Assembly (NCBI GenBank): GCA_028225715.1
Contig: JAOIXS010000001.1
Coordinates: forward strand, 1 to 64,000
Reading direction: 5' to 3'
Length of the DNA stretch: 64,000 bases
From: Candidatus Pelagibacter sp.
GTDB taxonomy: Bacteria; Pseudomonadota; Alphaproteobacteria; Pelagibacterales; Pelagibacteraceae
Within the stretch, counting starts at the first letter, position 1. Each line of letters opens with the position of its first letter. Positions 1 to 10,108 of this stretch are shown one piece after another. Below the pieces are notes generated by a model. The model was given only the letters and a program-made list of their open reading frames with translations, was not told the origin of the DNA and did no database searches. The translations under genes and the position numbers were made by a program.

Positions 1-1000
1 GGATTAAATAATAAACAAGCCCCACCAAGTCATAACTTAGAAATGATAATTGATTGGGGTATTGATTATATTTTTCAAAATATTCATTTGAAAATTCATC
101 ATAATTATCTTTATTTGCAGAAGGGAAATACAAGGGTTGTAAACTAATCTCTTTTAAAAGAGATTCATCAAACCATTGATTGAGAGTAATAAAATATTTT
201 TCTTTAGGAGATATATCCGTATAGAGCAATGAAGTTGTTACACTTTTTAAACTTTCATCAAAATCAGAAATTACCACTGAGTCAAACTTTACACTACCAA
301 GGGTATCTCTTTTTTTTAGTCTTTCAATTAAACGTTCTTTATTGTTTTTTTCTGATTTCTCCAGCCTATTTATTTCATCTTCAAGGTTTTGTTTTCTAAT
401 TTCATAACGTGTAATTTTTTCAATTTGCTTGGTAAGTTTAGTAGGATCGGTATTATAAATATAGTTTTCTAATATTTTTATTTTAGAATTAGAGATAGCT
501 TTTTCAATTTCATTTCTAAAACTTACATCTGGGGTAAGAAAGATTGTTTTTTTTATTTCATTTAATTCCATAAATTTTTTAATTGCATTTAATTGTGAAG
601 TTGCATTAATTCCAGCATTAATAATATTCTTAGAAAAATTATCATTTTTATTCGTTAGGGCTAAGAATGTTAGTTCATTTAACTCATCTAGGTAAATTAG
701 ACTTTCGTTAAAAACTGGACCAATTACAATTTTTATTCCTGAATTAGCTAACTCTTTGGCTGCTCTTAAAGTTACCTCAGGATTTGATTGTGTGTCTTTT
801 GGTATAATCTCAATTGATGCATTGTTTATTGTGTTAATTGCTAGACGTGTAGACTTAATTATAGATTGTCCTATTTCTGAGTTCTTTCCAGTTAATGGTA
901 CAAGAAGACCAATTTTAATTTTGTTATTTGCTAGAACTGTTCCTGGAGCTACTGAAAAAGCAAAAGCTAAAAAAAATATAATTTTAATAATTTTGTTCAT
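1..1000 (-). CDS. Penicillin-binding protein activator (LpoA-like), periplasmic binding fold; partial
   Basis: Translating the minus strand from the ATG at 1000 gives an open frame that runs off the window start, so the C-terminus is missing. Residues 1-24 look like a signal peptide (basic MNKIIK, then a hydrophobic stretch ending near VLA). It is followed by a type 1 periplasmic-binding segment (KIGLLVPLTGKNSEIGQS) of the kind seen in branched-chain amino acid receptors and in LpoA/YraM. It is divergent from rsmI with about 30 bp between the starts, and a BON lipoprotein follows rsmI. The same neighbourhood (yraL-yraM...yraP) occurs in E. coli, which favours an LpoA-type activator of peptidoglycan synthesis over a transport receptor. 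The exact role is inferred; the fold is reasonably clear. Confidence 0.75.
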   Translation of the reverse strand, partial: MNKIIKIIFFLAFAFSVAPGTVLANNKIKIGLLVPLTGKNSEIGQSIIKSTRLAINTINNASIEIIPKDTQSNPEVTLRAAKELANSGIKIVIGPVFNESLIYLDELNELTFLALTNKNDNFSKNIINAGINATSQLNAIKKFMELNEIKKTIFLTPDVSFRNEIEKAISNSKIKILENYIYNTDPTKLTKQIEKITRYEIRKQNLEDEINRLEKSEKNNKERLIERLKKRDTLGSVKFDSVVISDFDESLKSVTTSLLYTDISPKEKYFITLNQWFDESLLKEISLQPLYFPSANKDNYDEFSNEYFEKYNQYPNQLSFLSYDLVGLVYYLI

Positions 1001-1032
1001 TTTAATGTTATTATTATAACTATTATAACTTG

Positions 1033-1896
1033 ATGATTCTACATACTGAAAACATAAATAATAAAGTTAAAAATGGTCTTTATATTGTAGCCACCCCTAT
1101 TGGAAACTTAAGTGACATCACTTTAAGAGCCCTGGAGGTATTAAAAAAATCAGATTATGTACTTTGTGAAGACACGCGTATTTCTAAAAATTTACTAGAA
1201 CGGTACGAAATTAAATCAAAACTTATTGCAAACCATAAATTTAATGAAAAAAAAAATTTATTGAAAGTTATTGATATCTTAAAATCAGGGTCGATTGTTT
1301 CTTTAATTTCTGACGCTGGAACTCCATCGATCTCAGATCCAGGAGCAATATTGGTTAACGAATGTGTTAGTAATGACATAGATATCTTTCCAATCCCAGG
1401 TGCGTCAGCAGTTTCATCTGCAGTTTCTATAAGTGGATTTAGTGAAAAATATTTTTTTTATGGGTTTTTTCCAGAAAAAAATACCAAATTAAAAGAAGAT
1501 TTTGAAAAGCTTTCAAATTTAGAGGGCTGTATTGTTTTTTTTATTTCTCCACGAAAATTTAATAGATCTATAAAAGATCTGAAATATTATTTTTCAAACA
1601 GAAAAATTTTGATTTGTAGAGAAATGACTAAGTTTTATGAAGAATATATCAGAACAGATGTGGACATACTTGAGCCATTTAAATCCGACCCTAAAGGAGA
1701 GCTAACCATCGTTATTTCTGAAAAAGTGAAAGAAAAAAACTCATCGATAACGTTAAAAGAATCTGATAAAAAAAATATTCAAAAAATGATTAAAAAATTA
1801 AGTATAAAAGATATTACTGATCTAATAAGTCAAAACACAAATGTATCAAAAAAAGAAATTTATAATTATTGTCTAAAATTAAAAAATGAAAAATAA
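1033..1896 (+). CDS. rsmI: 16S rRNA 2'-O-ribose C1402 methyltransferase RsmI
   Basis: SAM-dependent tetrapyrrole-methylase-fold enzyme that 2'-O-methylates C1402 of 16S rRNA. The N-terminus has GLYIVATPIGNLSDITLRAL, then CEDTR near residue 46-50 and SDAGTPSISDPG near 93-104, which is the standard RsmI signature order. Its 287 residues match the family. A TTG lies one codon upstream of the ATG at 1033; the ATG is preferred. The 3' end overlaps the next gene by 11 bp, so the two are probably translated together. Confidence 0.96.
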   Translation: MILHTENINNKVKNGLYIVATPIGNLSDITLRALEVLKKSDYVLCEDTRISKNLLERYEIKSKLIANHKFNEKKNLLKVIDILKSGSIVSLISDAGTPSISDPGAILVNECVSNDIDIFPIPGASAVSSAVSISGFSEKYFFYGFFPEKNTKLKEDFEKLSNLEGCIVFFISPRKFNRSIKDLKYYFSNRKILICREMTKFYEEYIRTDVDILEPFKSDPKGELTIVISEKVKEKNSSITLKESDKKNIQKMIKKLSIKDITDLISQNTNVSKKEIYNYCLKLKNEK

Positions 1897-2479
1897 TATA
1901 TTTTTAATAAGCTTGATTTTTTTAGTCTTAACAGGGTGTGTTGGGATTAGTTCTAAGGGGGTTTTTGGAACAGGAGTTAGTATTGCGTTTGATCCAAGAT
2001 CTTTAGGTACTCAAATAGACGATTCAGTAATGCAAAAAAATTTAGCAACACGATTAGCTCTAAGAGACAAAAGCTATATATTAGGTGTAAGCACAAAAGT
2101 TTTGGATGGAAAAATTTTTGTAACTGGAAAAGTAGATGATCCAGAAGAAAAACTTCAGATTACCAAATTAGCATGGGAGACAAAAGGTGCCAGATCAGTT
2201 AAAAATGATATTAAAATAAAAGAAGATTTTAATTTCAAGCAATCAGCTAAAGATTTGTTAATTACATCTCAACTTCGTACAGCTTTAATATTTAACAAAA
2301 AAATTAAAGCAACCAATTATCAAATTGATACTTACAAGAAAAAAATATTTATTTATGGGATTTCTTTAACCACAGAAGAAAGAAAAGAAGTAATAAATGA
2401 AGCAAAAGAAATACTCGATGTAGAAGATGTTATTTCAAGTATTGTCTTGGTTGAAGATTTAAGAATTCAAAAAAATTAA
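1886..2479 (+). CDS. BON-domain outer-membrane lipoprotein (DolP/YraP-like)
   Basis: 197 residues beginning with a lipoprotein signal peptide; the lipobox is LTGC with the acylated Cys at residue 18. Two BON-type segments follow (about 45-115 and 120-190), with alternating turns such as VLDGKIFVTGKVDD and the equivalent KKKIFIYGISLT. BON proteins such as DolP bind anionic phospholipids and support outer-membrane integrity. The gene overlaps the end of rsmI and meets maeB tail to tail with a 4-bp overlap. The yraL-yraP-like neighbourhood supports a DolP-type role, though orthology is inferred. Confidence 0.85.
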   Translation: MKNNIFLISLIFLVLTGCVGISSKGVFGTGVSIAFDPRSLGTQIDDSVMQKNLATRLALRDKSYILGVSTKVLDGKIFVTGKVDDPEEKLQITKLAWETKGARSVKNDIKIKEDFNFKQSAKDLLITSQLRTALIFNKKIKATNYQIDTYKKKIFIYGISLTTEERKEVINEAKEILDVEDVISSIVLVEDLRIQKN

Positions 2480-4761
2480 TTTTTTTTATAATCAATTACA
2501 TCAGCAGAGTAGGCAGCAACTGACGCTAAATTTATGATTTCTGAAGTAGATGATCTTAAAGGGGCTATTTCAATGGGTTGACCCAATCCAATTAATAGAG
2601 GACCAATAACTTTTGTATCACCTAAGCTTTTCATCATTTTATAAGAAATAGCAGCACTGTGTTGGCCTGGCATTATTAATATATTTGCATTTCCCACAAT
2701 ACTTGAGAAAGGATATAGTTCTTTGTACTCTTCGTTTAGGGCGACATCTGGCTGCATGTCCCCATCAAAATCAAAATCTACATTTTTATCTTTTAAAATT
2801 TCAACAGCTCTTTTTATATGTTTAGTTCTACTTGTCAGAGGTTGACCAAAAGTAGAGTGAGAAACAAAAGCAACCTTTGGAACGAAACCAAATAGTTTAA
2901 CTACTCTCGCAGCAGATATAGCAATTTCTGCAAGCTCTTCAGAACTTGGATATTCGTTTACACTTGTGTCACCAACAAAAATAGTTTTTCCCTTTGAAAC
3001 AACCATATTTAAACCAAACATTATTTCGCCTGGTCTTGGGTTTATGACTTGAGTGATTTTATCTAAAGATGCTCCAAATCTTCTAGTATTTCCAGTAACT
3101 GCACCATCAGCATCACCACATGCAACCATACAAGATGCCCATATGACTCTATCATTTCTTACGAGTCTATCGCAGTCTCTCTCTAAAAGACCCTGTTCTC
3201 TTTGCATTTTTTTAAATAAATAATTTACATATTTTTCTCGCTTTTCGGAATCTGTAGAATTTATTATTTCAATACCAAAATGATCGTCGTAACCAATTTC
3301 TTTTATTGTTTCTTTAATCTTTTCTTTTTTACCAACTAAAATTGGAATTCCTAATTTTGAATTTTTAAATGCGATTGCTGCTTTAAGAGTATTTTTATCC
3401 TCACCATCTGCAAAAACAATTCTTTTCTGATTTTTTTTAATATAAGAATTAATACCCTGCATAATTGTAAGAGATGGATTAAGTCTTTGTTTTAGTTGTT
3501 CTTTATATATTTCAAAATCATCAATATCTTTTCTTGCAACGCCACTATCCATTGCAGCTTTTGCGACAGCTGCAGGTATTACACTTATTAATCTTGGATC
3601 GAATGTTGAAGGTATAATATATTCTTTTCCATAATGAGGTCTATCACCACCCATTGCTGCCACGACTTCATCAGGAACATCTTCTCTTGTAAGTTTTGCT
3701 ATAGCATCTGCAGCAGCTACTTTCATTTCTTCATTGATAGTTTTTGCCCTGACATCAAGAGCTCCTCTAAACACATAAGGAAACCCAATTAGATTATTTA
3801 CTTGGTTGGGATAATCTGATCTTCCAGTAGCAATAATAGCATCATCTCTGACTTCCTGTATCTCCTCAGGTGTAATTTCTGGGTCAGGGTTAGCACAAGC
3901 AAAAATTATAGGATTTTTTGCCATCTTTTTTACCATATCTTTGGAAAGAGCACCTTTTGCAGAAAGCCCTAAAAAAACATCAGCACCGTCAATGGCTTCA
4001 TCTAATGACCTATGTTTTGTTTCAATAGCATGAGATGATTTCCATTGGTTCAATCCTTCTCTGCCTCGATAGATTACTCCAGATCTATCCACCATTGTTA
4101 TATTCTTTTGAGGTACACCACTATTTTTAAATAAATTAGTACAAGCCATTGCTGATGCACCAGCACCATTCACAACTACTTTAATTTCTTTTATTGATTT
4201 ATTAGATATATCCAGGGCATTGATTAAAGCAGCAGTCGTAATAATTGCAGTACCATGCTGATCATCGTGAAAAACAGGGATATCTAAAATCTCTTTTAAT
4301 TTATCTTCAATAACAAAGCAATCTGGAGCAGCTATATCTTCTAAATTAATACCACCAAAACTGCATGCAAAATTTTTTATACTATTGATAATCTCATTAG
4401 TATCTTTAGAATCAATTTCTAAATCAATTGAGTCAATATCTGCAAACCTTTTAAATAGAACTGCTTTTCCTTCCATAACAGGTTTTGAGGCTAAAGCACC
4501 TAAATCACCCATACCTAAAATTGCAGACCCATTACTAATAACAGCTACAAGATTTCCTTTTGAGGTATAGTCATAAGCAGCATCCGGATTTTCTGAAATT
4601 GCTCTAACAGGCACAGCAACTCCTGGAGAGTAAGCTAATGCCAAATCTCTCTTTGTAGTCATTGGCTTGGAAGAATTGATCTCAATTTTTCCAGGTTTGT
4701 TTCTAGAGTGAAAATCTAAAGCTTCCTTATCAGTATAATGGTCTATTTTAGTTTTTTTCAT
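2476..4761 (-). CDS. maeB: NADP-dependent malic enzyme with C-terminal phosphotransacetylase-like domain
   Basis: 761 residues, the length of the two-domain MaeB family. Residues 1-430 are malic enzyme: AYSPGVAVPVRAI at the start, SNGSAILGMGDLGALASKPVMEGK, the metal/substrate segment FHDDQHGTAI, and the dinucleotide motif VVNGAGASAMAC. Residues from about 430 to 760 resemble phosphate acetyltransferase (IVFADGEDKNTLKAAIAF, QPDVALN), a regulatory domain in known MaeB proteins. The enzyme decarboxylates malate to pyruvate with NADPH formation. Single gene, divergent from murJ with a 50-bp spacer that must hold both promoters. Confidence 0.96.
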   Translation of the reverse strand: MKKTKIDHYTDKEALDFHSRNKPGKIEINSSKPMTTKRDLALAYSPGVAVPVRAISENPDAAYDYTSKGNLVAVISNGSAILGMGDLGALASKPVMEGKAVLFKRFADIDSIDLEIDSKDTNEIINSIKNFACSFGGINLEDIAAPDCFVIEDKLKEILDIPVFHDDQHGTAIITTAALINALDISNKSIKEIKVVVNGAGASAMACTNLFKNSGVPQKNITMVDRSGVIYRGREGLNQWKSSHAIETKHRSLDEAIDGADVFLGLSAKGALSKDMVKKMAKNPIIFACANPDPEITPEEIQEVRDDAIIATGRSDYPNQVNNLIGFPYVFRGALDVRAKTINEEMKVAAADAIAKLTREDVPDEVVAAMGGDRPHYGKEYIIPSTFDPRLISVIPAAVAKAAMDSGVARKDIDDFEIYKEQLKQRLNPSLTIMQGINSYIKKNQKRIVFADGEDKNTLKAAIAFKNSKLGIPILVGKKEKIKETIKEIGYDDHFGIEIINSTDSEKREKYVNYLFKKMQREQGLLERDCDRLVRNDRVIWASCMVACGDADGAVTGNTRRFGASLDKITQVINPRPGEIMFGLNMVVSKGKTIFVGDTSVNEYPSSEELAEIAISAARVVKLFGFVPKVAFVSHSTFGQPLTSRTKHIKRAVEILKDKNVDFDFDGDMQPDVALNEEYKELYPFSSIVGNANILIMPGQHSAAISYKMMKSLGDTKVIGPLLIGLGQPIEIAPLRSSTSEIINLASVAAYSADVIDYKKN

Positions 4762-4811
4762 TTATGTTAATTAGATATACAAATGGGGTAAATTTAAGAC
4801 TAATATGATTT

Positions 4812-6338
4812 ATGAACTTAATTAAGTCAACAGGCACATTTAGTTTTTTTACAATAATAAGCAGATTATTGGGCTACCTAAGAGATATATTGATAGCCAT
4901 GTTTCTTGGTGCAGGACCATTAGCAGACGCCTTTTTTGTAGCATTTAGGATACCAAATACATTTAGAAGATTATTTTCAGAAGGAACATTTAATGCAGCA
5001 TTTGTGCCAAGTTATTCATCTTTAATAGAAAATAAAAAAAAGTCACAAAAATTTGCAAATAATATTTTTACTTTACTTGTAATAGGTTTATTTTTTTTAG
5101 TCCTTATTATTGAGATAATGATGCCACTTTTTGTATTTTTGATAGCACCTGGTTTTGAAGGTGATTATCAAAAAATGGAATTAGCTATTACTTTGACAAG
5201 AATTACTTTCCCTTTTTTAATATTTATTAGCTTAGCATCTTTTTTTTCTGCCATTTTAAATTCGCATAATAAATTTGCCGTAGCTTCAGCTACACCTATA
5301 ATTTTGAATATTCTTTTAATTGGAGTATTGCTTTTTGGAAAAATCTTAAATGATGAATTAGTATATTATCTATCTTATGCAGTAACTATCTCAGGTATTT
5401 TACAGCTTATTTTCTTATATTTTTTTGTAAAAAAATACCTTTCTCTTAAAATTAGTTTGTCATTTAAAATTGATAATAAAGTGAAACTTTTTTTCAAAAA
5501 ATTACTTCCTAGTATTTTTTCTTCTGGTGTTACCCAGATAAATATTTTAGTAGGCACAATTATTGCATCTTTCCAAGCTAGTGCAGTATCCTATCTTTAT
5601 TATGCAGATAGAATTTATCAAATAAATCTTGCTATTGCAGGTATTGCAATAGGAACAGTAATACTCCCTCAACTTTCCAAGCATGTTAAGAGTAATAAAA
5701 AAGATAAAATAAATTTGATTCAAAATAAAGCTCTGGAGCTAAGTTTATTTTTAAGTATTCCAGCAGCACTAGCATTACTTATAGCTTCTGAAGAAATTAT
5801 ATCTTCTTTATTTGGATATGGTTCTTTCAATGAATTAAGCGTTATGAACTCAGCAAAAGCCTTATTCTACTTTGCGATTGGATTACCAGCATTTTCACTT
5901 ATTAAGATTTTTTCAGCATTTTTTTTCGCGCGACATAATACAAAGATACCTTTTTATATTTCTTTAACTTCTGTTTTGTTGAACGTGTTTATTAGTGTGG
6001 TTTTTTTCAAGGAAGTTGGTTTTATAATTATACCAATAGCAACCACTATATCGTCCTGGTTTAACGCTATTTTGTTATTTATTTTTTTAAAAATAAAAGA
6101 TTTATTCAGCTTCAATTTAGTATTTTTAAATAGGTTTATTAAAATTTTATTGGCCTCGGTATTAATGGGAATATTCTTTAAATATGTAATTTATTTTTTT
6201 AACGACAAGTTGCTTTACGAGGCAAGCTTTAAAGCTATTTACCTAATTGGTGCAGCTATATTGGGATTAATATTTTACCTTTTAATTGCTATTTTAATCA
6301 AGGCTTTTAAAAGAAGTGATATTAATTTAAACTACTAG
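4812..6338 (+). CDS. murJ: Lipid II flippase MurJ (MviN)
   Basis: 508 residues, almost entirely hydrophobic helices (about 14 predictable membrane segments). The diagnostic MviN start is present: [20 protein letters not shown] followed by [19 protein letters not shown] and [12 protein letters not shown]. MurJ flips lipid II across the inner membrane for peptidoglycan synthesis. The stop is two bases before the trpS start, so the two form a transcriptional pair. Length and motifs are complete. Confidence 0.96.
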   Translation: MNLIKSTGTFSFFTIISRLLGYLRDILIAMFLGAGPLADAFFVAFRIPNTFRRLFSEGTFNAAFVPSYSSLIENKKKSQKFANNIFTLLVIGLFFLVLIIEIMMPLFVFLIAPGFEGDYQKMELAITLTRITFPFLIFISLASFFSAILNSHNKFAVASATPIILNILLIGVLLFGKILNDELVYYLSYAVTISGILQLIFLYFFVKKYLSLKISLSFKIDNKVKLFFKKLLPSIFSSGVTQINILVGTIIASFQASAVSYLYYADRIYQINLAIAGIAIGTVILPQLSKHVKSNKKDKINLIQNKALELSLFLSIPAALALLIASEEIISSLFGYGSFNELSVMNSAKALFYFAIGLPAFSLIKIFSAFFFARHNTKIPFYISLTSVLLNVFISVVFFKEVGFIIIPIATTISSWFNAILLFIFLKIKDLFSFNLVFLNRFIKILLASVLMGIFFKYVIYFFNDKLLYEASFKAIYLIGAAILGLIFYLLIAILIKAFKRSDINLNY

Positions 6339-6340
6339 TC

Positions 6341-7342
6341 ATGAGTAAAAAAATTTTTTCAGGAGTCCAACCAACAGGCAACCTTCATTTAGGAAACTAC
6401 CTTGGTGCAATTAAGAACTTTGTAGAACTCCAAAATGAAAAAGAAAATGAATGTATTTTTTGTGTTGTGGATCTTCATGCAATAACAGTTAAGCAAGATC
6501 CAAAAGAATTAAAAAAAAATATTAGAGAAACTGTAGCTATATTTATAGCGTGTGGAATTGATCCGGCGCAAAGCATAATCTTTAACCAATCAATGGTTTC
6601 AGCACATTCAGAAGCAGCATGGATTTTAAGTTGTGTTTCAAGAATGGGTTGGCTTAATAGGATGACACAATTTAAAGAAAAAGCTGGAAAAGATAAAGAA
6701 AAAGCTAGTATTGGTCTTTATTCGTACCCAGTCTTGATGGCTGCGGACATTTTGCTTTATGATGCAACTCATGTTCCAGTTGGAAATGATCAAAAACAGC
6801 ATCTGGAACTTTGTAGAGACATTGCGCAAAAGTTTAATAATGATTTTGATGCAACAGATTTTTTGAAAGTACCAGAGCCGTTAATTCAAAAACAATTTTC
6901 TAGAATAATGAGCCTCAAAGATGGAATAAAAAAAATGAGTAAGTCAGATCCATCAGATTTAAGCAGAATTAACCTTACAGATGATAAAGATCAAATAATA
7001 AATAAAATAAAAAAAGCTAAAACAGATCCATTACCTTTGCCTGGTGCAATTAATAATCTAGCAGAAAGACCTGAAGCAGAAAATTTATTGGGAATTTATT
7101 CAAGTTTAAAAAACCAAAATTTAGAAAAATCTATAACAGAATTCAATGGAAAAAACTTTTCTGAATTTAAAGAAAAATTATCAGAGGTTTTAATTGAAAG
7201 AATTGAGCCAATTTCAAGAGAAATTAAAAAGTTATTAGAAGATCAAAAATTTCTAGATTCAGTTTTATTAGAAGGATCTGATAAAGCAGACAAAATTGCC
7301 TCAAAAAAAATGAAAGAAATGAAAGAATTAGTAGGTTTCTAA
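6341..7342 (+). CDS. trpS: Tryptophanyl-tRNA synthetase
   Basis: 333-residue class I aminoacyl-tRNA synthetase. The HIGH-type motif appears as HLGN within [18 protein letters not shown] at residues 7-24, and the KMSKS loop as [10 protein letters not shown] near residue 200. The length equals other bacterial TrpS proteins. It charges tRNA-Trp in the cytoplasm. The ATG lies directly after the murJ stop with little room for a separate promoter. Confidence 0.98.
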   Translation: MSKKIFSGVQPTGNLHLGNYLGAIKNFVELQNEKENECIFCVVDLHAITVKQDPKELKKNIRETVAIFIACGIDPAQSIIFNQSMVSAHSEAAWILSCVSRMGWLNRMTQFKEKAGKDKEKASIGLYSYPVLMAADILLYDATHVPVGNDQKQHLELCRDIAQKFNNDFDATDFLKVPEPLIQKQFSRIMSLKDGIKKMSKSDPSDLSRINLTDDKDQIINKIKKAKTDPLPLPGAINNLAERPEAENLLGIYSSLKNQNLEKSITEFNGKNFSEFKEKLSEVLIERIEPISREIKKLLEDQKFLDSVLLEGSDKADKIASKKMKEMKELVGF

Positions 7343-7398
7343 TCAAATATATTGATTAATTGGTTTAAATTTAGACATTTATCTTTATATATAAATAC

Positions 7399-7941
7399 AT
7401 GTTTGTTCAAACCGAAGTAACACCAAACCCTAATTCACTTAAGTTTTTGCCTGGAAAGATGGTATCCAATAATGGGTCATTTGAAGTAACCAGAAAAGAA
7501 GAAACTGATAATGAATTAGTAAGAAATGTTTTATCAATTAATGGAGTGACAGGCGTATTTTTAGGAAAAGATTTCATATCTATAAATAAAAGTGAAGAAG
7601 TAAATTGGGAAGACATTAAACATATAGCTATTTCATTGATTAATGATTTTTATTCAACAGGAAAAGAGTTCGTAATTGACAATGGGTTGCTTGGAGAAAA
7701 AAAAGAAGAACGCACTGAAATTGAAAAACAAATTATAAGTATTTTAGAATCAAAGATTAGACCTGCTGTTGCAAAAGATGGTGGTGATATTAAATTTAAA
7801 GAATTTAAAGATGGAATTGTCAAGGTAGAATTGCAGGGAAGTTGTTCTGGTTGTCCTAGTTCAACAATGACTTTAAAGCAAGGTGTGCAGAATCTTTTAT
7901 GTCATTATTTACCTGAAGTAAAAGAAGTGGTTGCGATATAG
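7399..7941 (+). CDS. NifU-like Fe-S scaffold/carrier protein (Nfu_N plus NifU C-terminal domain)
   Basis: 180 residues. An Nfu_N domain covers about 1-90 (FVQTEVTPNPNSLKFLPGK) and a NifU C-terminal domain about 105-180, with the cluster-binding CxxC in GSCSGCPSSTMTLKQGVQN. Proteins of this architecture (mitochondrial NFU1, alphaproteobacterial NifU family) hold or deliver a 4Fe-4S cluster to apo-enzymes. It is followed two bases later by a glucosaminidase gene, as in related alphaproteobacteria where an unrelated envelope gene shares the transcript. Confidence 0.93.
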   Translation: MFVQTEVTPNPNSLKFLPGKMVSNNGSFEVTRKEETDNELVRNVLSINGVTGVFLGKDFISINKSEEVNWEDIKHIAISLINDFYSTGKEFVIDNGLLGEKKEERTEIEKQIISILESKIRPAVAKDGGDIKFKEFKDGIVKVELQGSCSGCPSSTMTLKQGVQNLLCHYLPEVKEVVAI

Positions 7942-7943
7942 GC

Positions 7944-9053
7944 ATGAAAAAAAAATATTCAATTTTTGAAATAAAGAAATATTTAAATAAAAAAGGATTT
8001 ATTGTTAAAAAAAAAATTAAGATACAAGATAGTGGATTTAATAACATTTCAAGAACTTTTTTATCAAGTTTGATAATTATATCATTTTTTTTTATAACTC
8101 CACTAGCTATTAATCTTTCAAAAGAAAAAATGATATTTTCTAAAGATTATGAAAATAATTCAAAAAATAATTTAAAAAAATTATTAGAAAAAAAAACAAC
8201 AAAACTAGATAAAAATTTGAATAAAAAGTTTTTATATGAAGATATTTTAACATTTGATGAGCAACCATCAGATGCCGTACTATTAAGTGCCGCAACAATT
8301 CAAGAACTTTTCAAATCAACAAATTATAATTTAATGGATGTTAGAAAAAATAAATTAGTAAAACCTATAAGCTTAGATTTATTACCAAAAGAGATTGTAA
8401 AAATAGAAAATACTAAAAAAAGAAAAGAGCTTTTTATTCAGATAATTTTACCTTTAGTCATAGATGAAAATAATAGTATTAAGCTGGATAGAATGAAGCT
8501 CTTTAGCATTCTAAATAAAAGTAAAAATACGAAAACAGAGCAAATATGGTTGAATATGAAATTCAAACAATATGGAGTGGTAAATAAAGATTTATCTATA
8601 TTGAAAATTAGAATGGATGAAATACCTGTTTCAATGGCTATTGCACAGGCTGCAAAGGAAACTGGCTGGGGAACATCAAGATTTGCCCAAGAAGGAAATG
8701 CATTATTTGGTCAATGGACGTGGAGTGGAAGAGGAATAAAGCCAGCTGATGCAGAAAGTGATAGTACTCATAAAGTTATGAGATTTAAGGTTTTACAAGC
8801 ATCTGTAAAAGCTTATCAAAGAAATCTGAATACACACTCTTCTTATAAAGACTTTAGAAGTGCAAGAGCTGAATTGAGAGACAAAAGAAAAAAATTAGAC
8901 AGCATGATTCTTACTGAATACCTAGATAAATATGCAGAGACAGGAAAAGAGTATGTTAAAATTTTACAACAAATTATTAGACAAAACGATTTAAAAGATT
9001 TTGATGATGCTAAGTTGATGCCATCAAGCCAAGATTTAGAAAGTTTAATTTAA
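7944..9053 (+). CDS. Bax-like N-acetylglucosaminidase, membrane-anchored
   Basis: 369 residues with a basic N-terminus, one predicted membrane segment at about 33-60 and a long charged linker. The glucosaminidase (PF01832-type) domain lies around residues 215-340, with the hallmark PVSMAIAQAAKETGWGTSRF and NALFGQWTW; the Glu of AAKETGWGTS is the expected catalytic acid. The family hydrolyses peptidoglycan N-acetylglucosaminyl bonds or related glycans. The start is two bases after the NifU-like gene. It converges with the deacetylase gene, their 3' ends overlapping by 4 bp. Confidence 0.85.
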   Translation: MKKKYSIFEIKKYLNKKGFIVKKKIKIQDSGFNNISRTFLSSLIIISFFFITPLAINLSKEKMIFSKDYENNSKNNLKKLLEKKTTKLDKNLNKKFLYEDILTFDEQPSDAVLLSAATIQELFKSTNYNLMDVRKNKLVKPISLDLLPKEIVKIENTKKRKELFIQIILPLVIDENNSIKLDRMKLFSILNKSKNTKTEQIWLNMKFKQYGVVNKDLSILKIRMDEIPVSMAIAQAAKETGWGTSRFAQEGNALFGQWTWSGRGIKPADAESDSTHKVMRFKVLQASVKAYQRNLNTHSSYKDFRSARAELRDKRKKLDSMILTEYLDKYAETGKEYVKILQQIIRQNDLKDFDDAKLMPSSQDLESLI

Positions 9054-10108
9054 TCCTGGTTCACCGAAAATTGAACACCAAACCATCTCCATATTCCATT
9101 ATCATTAACTGAACAATTAACCCTACCTCTTCTGAATGTAAATTTTTCTCTAAAGTTTAGTTTCAAAATATTTTTATCAAAAGTTATATCTGACTTATCC
9201 CATCCATTACCTTCATCAGAAAAACAATTAATATTTTCTATATTTTTTTGATTTTCAAAAAATTCGACAGATAGGTTTGGTGGATTGTTATCAGTAATAT
9301 ATTTATCTTTAGGCTTTAAAGATTTGTATTGAAGTGGACTAAGGTTAATTAAAAATTTAAATCTTTCTAGGTCACCATATTTTTCATTAATTGGAAATCT
9401 AGGTAATTCATGACGATCTTTATTAATATCAATAACGCCAGAATGTTGACCAAAAGCAAAATCAAAATTTTTGGAAATAAAATCTTTAATAGTTTTACTA
9501 TATTCTCCAAATGGGTATGAAAAAAAAGTTGGATTATAACCTAAGTGCTGGTTAAAAATTTTAATTGAAGTATTAATATCGGACAAAAAATTTTCTGTTT
9601 CTAAATCAACCAGGTAATTATGAGAATGTGAATGATTACCAATGTAAGCATATGATTCTTTCTCTATTTCTTGTATTTGTTCCCAACTCATATAGCCAGT
9701 TTTTCCTACAGCTTCTGTTGAAACAAATAAAATAAAAGGAATTTTCTTTCTCTTTAAATATGGCCATGCAATTTTATAAAAAGATAAGAATGCATCATCT
9801 ATAGTAATGAGTATTTCTTTTTTATTTTTTGGAGTATCAAATTTTTTTTGTAAACGTTGTGGATCATAAAATTTGTAATTTAATGTATTTATTATAGACA
9901 TTTGTTCTTTGAAAATATCCATTTGTATATTTGTTGAAGGATATTTATTTTCATCAAATCGATGGTACATTAAAGAAAGAATGCCACTATCTTGAGAATA
10001 ATATTTGATATTATTTTCTTCTGCTTTAGAATTGATGACAAATAACATTATTATAATGAAAAATTTAATAGTAGATGCCACAAGAGATAAAATTTTTTTA
10101 ACACTCAT
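9050..10108 (-). CDS. Polysaccharide deacetylase (NodB-fold) with signal peptide
   Basis: 352 residues. Residues 1-30 form a signal peptide (MSVKK, hydrophobic core, cleavage near SKA-EE). The NodB-type fold starts with LSLMYHRF, then ITIDDAF (variant of TFDDG) near residue 100 and the metal-binding histidines in GNHSHSHNYL; FFSYPFGEYS is another family motif. A C-terminal extension of roughly 100 residues has no domain I recognise. With the start at 10108 the gene overlaps the divergent tsaB by 53 bp. Starting at the internal ATG 10048 would remove the overlap but also most of the signal peptide. The substrate is unknown. Confidence 0.85.
   Translation of the reverse strand: MSVKKILSLVASTIKFFIIIMLFVINSKAEENNIKYYSQDSGILSLMYHRFDENKYPSTNIQMDIFKEQMSIINTLNYKFYDPQRLQKKFDTPKNKKEILITIDDAFLSFYKIAWPYLKRKKIPFILFVSTEAVGKTGYMSWEQIQEIEKESYAYIGNHSHSHNYLVDLETENFLSDINTSIKIFNQHLGYNPTFFSYPFGEYSKTIKDFISKNFDFAFGQHSGVIDINKDRHELPRFPINEKYGDLERFKFLINLSPLQYKSLKPKDKYITDNNPPNLSVEFFENQKNIENINCFSDEGNGWDKSDITFDKNILKLNFREKFTFRRGRVNCSVNDNGIWRWFGVQFSVNQD

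Noticed and set aside
756..1019. 87-codon plus-strand frame at the window start
   Set aside because: It is antisense to the LpoA-like gene, whose minus-strand translation shows a signal peptide and a binding-protein fold.
10005..10055. Upstream extension of tsaB
   Set aside because: The conserved TsaB N-terminus begins at 10056; the extension is antisense to the deacetylase signal-peptide codons.
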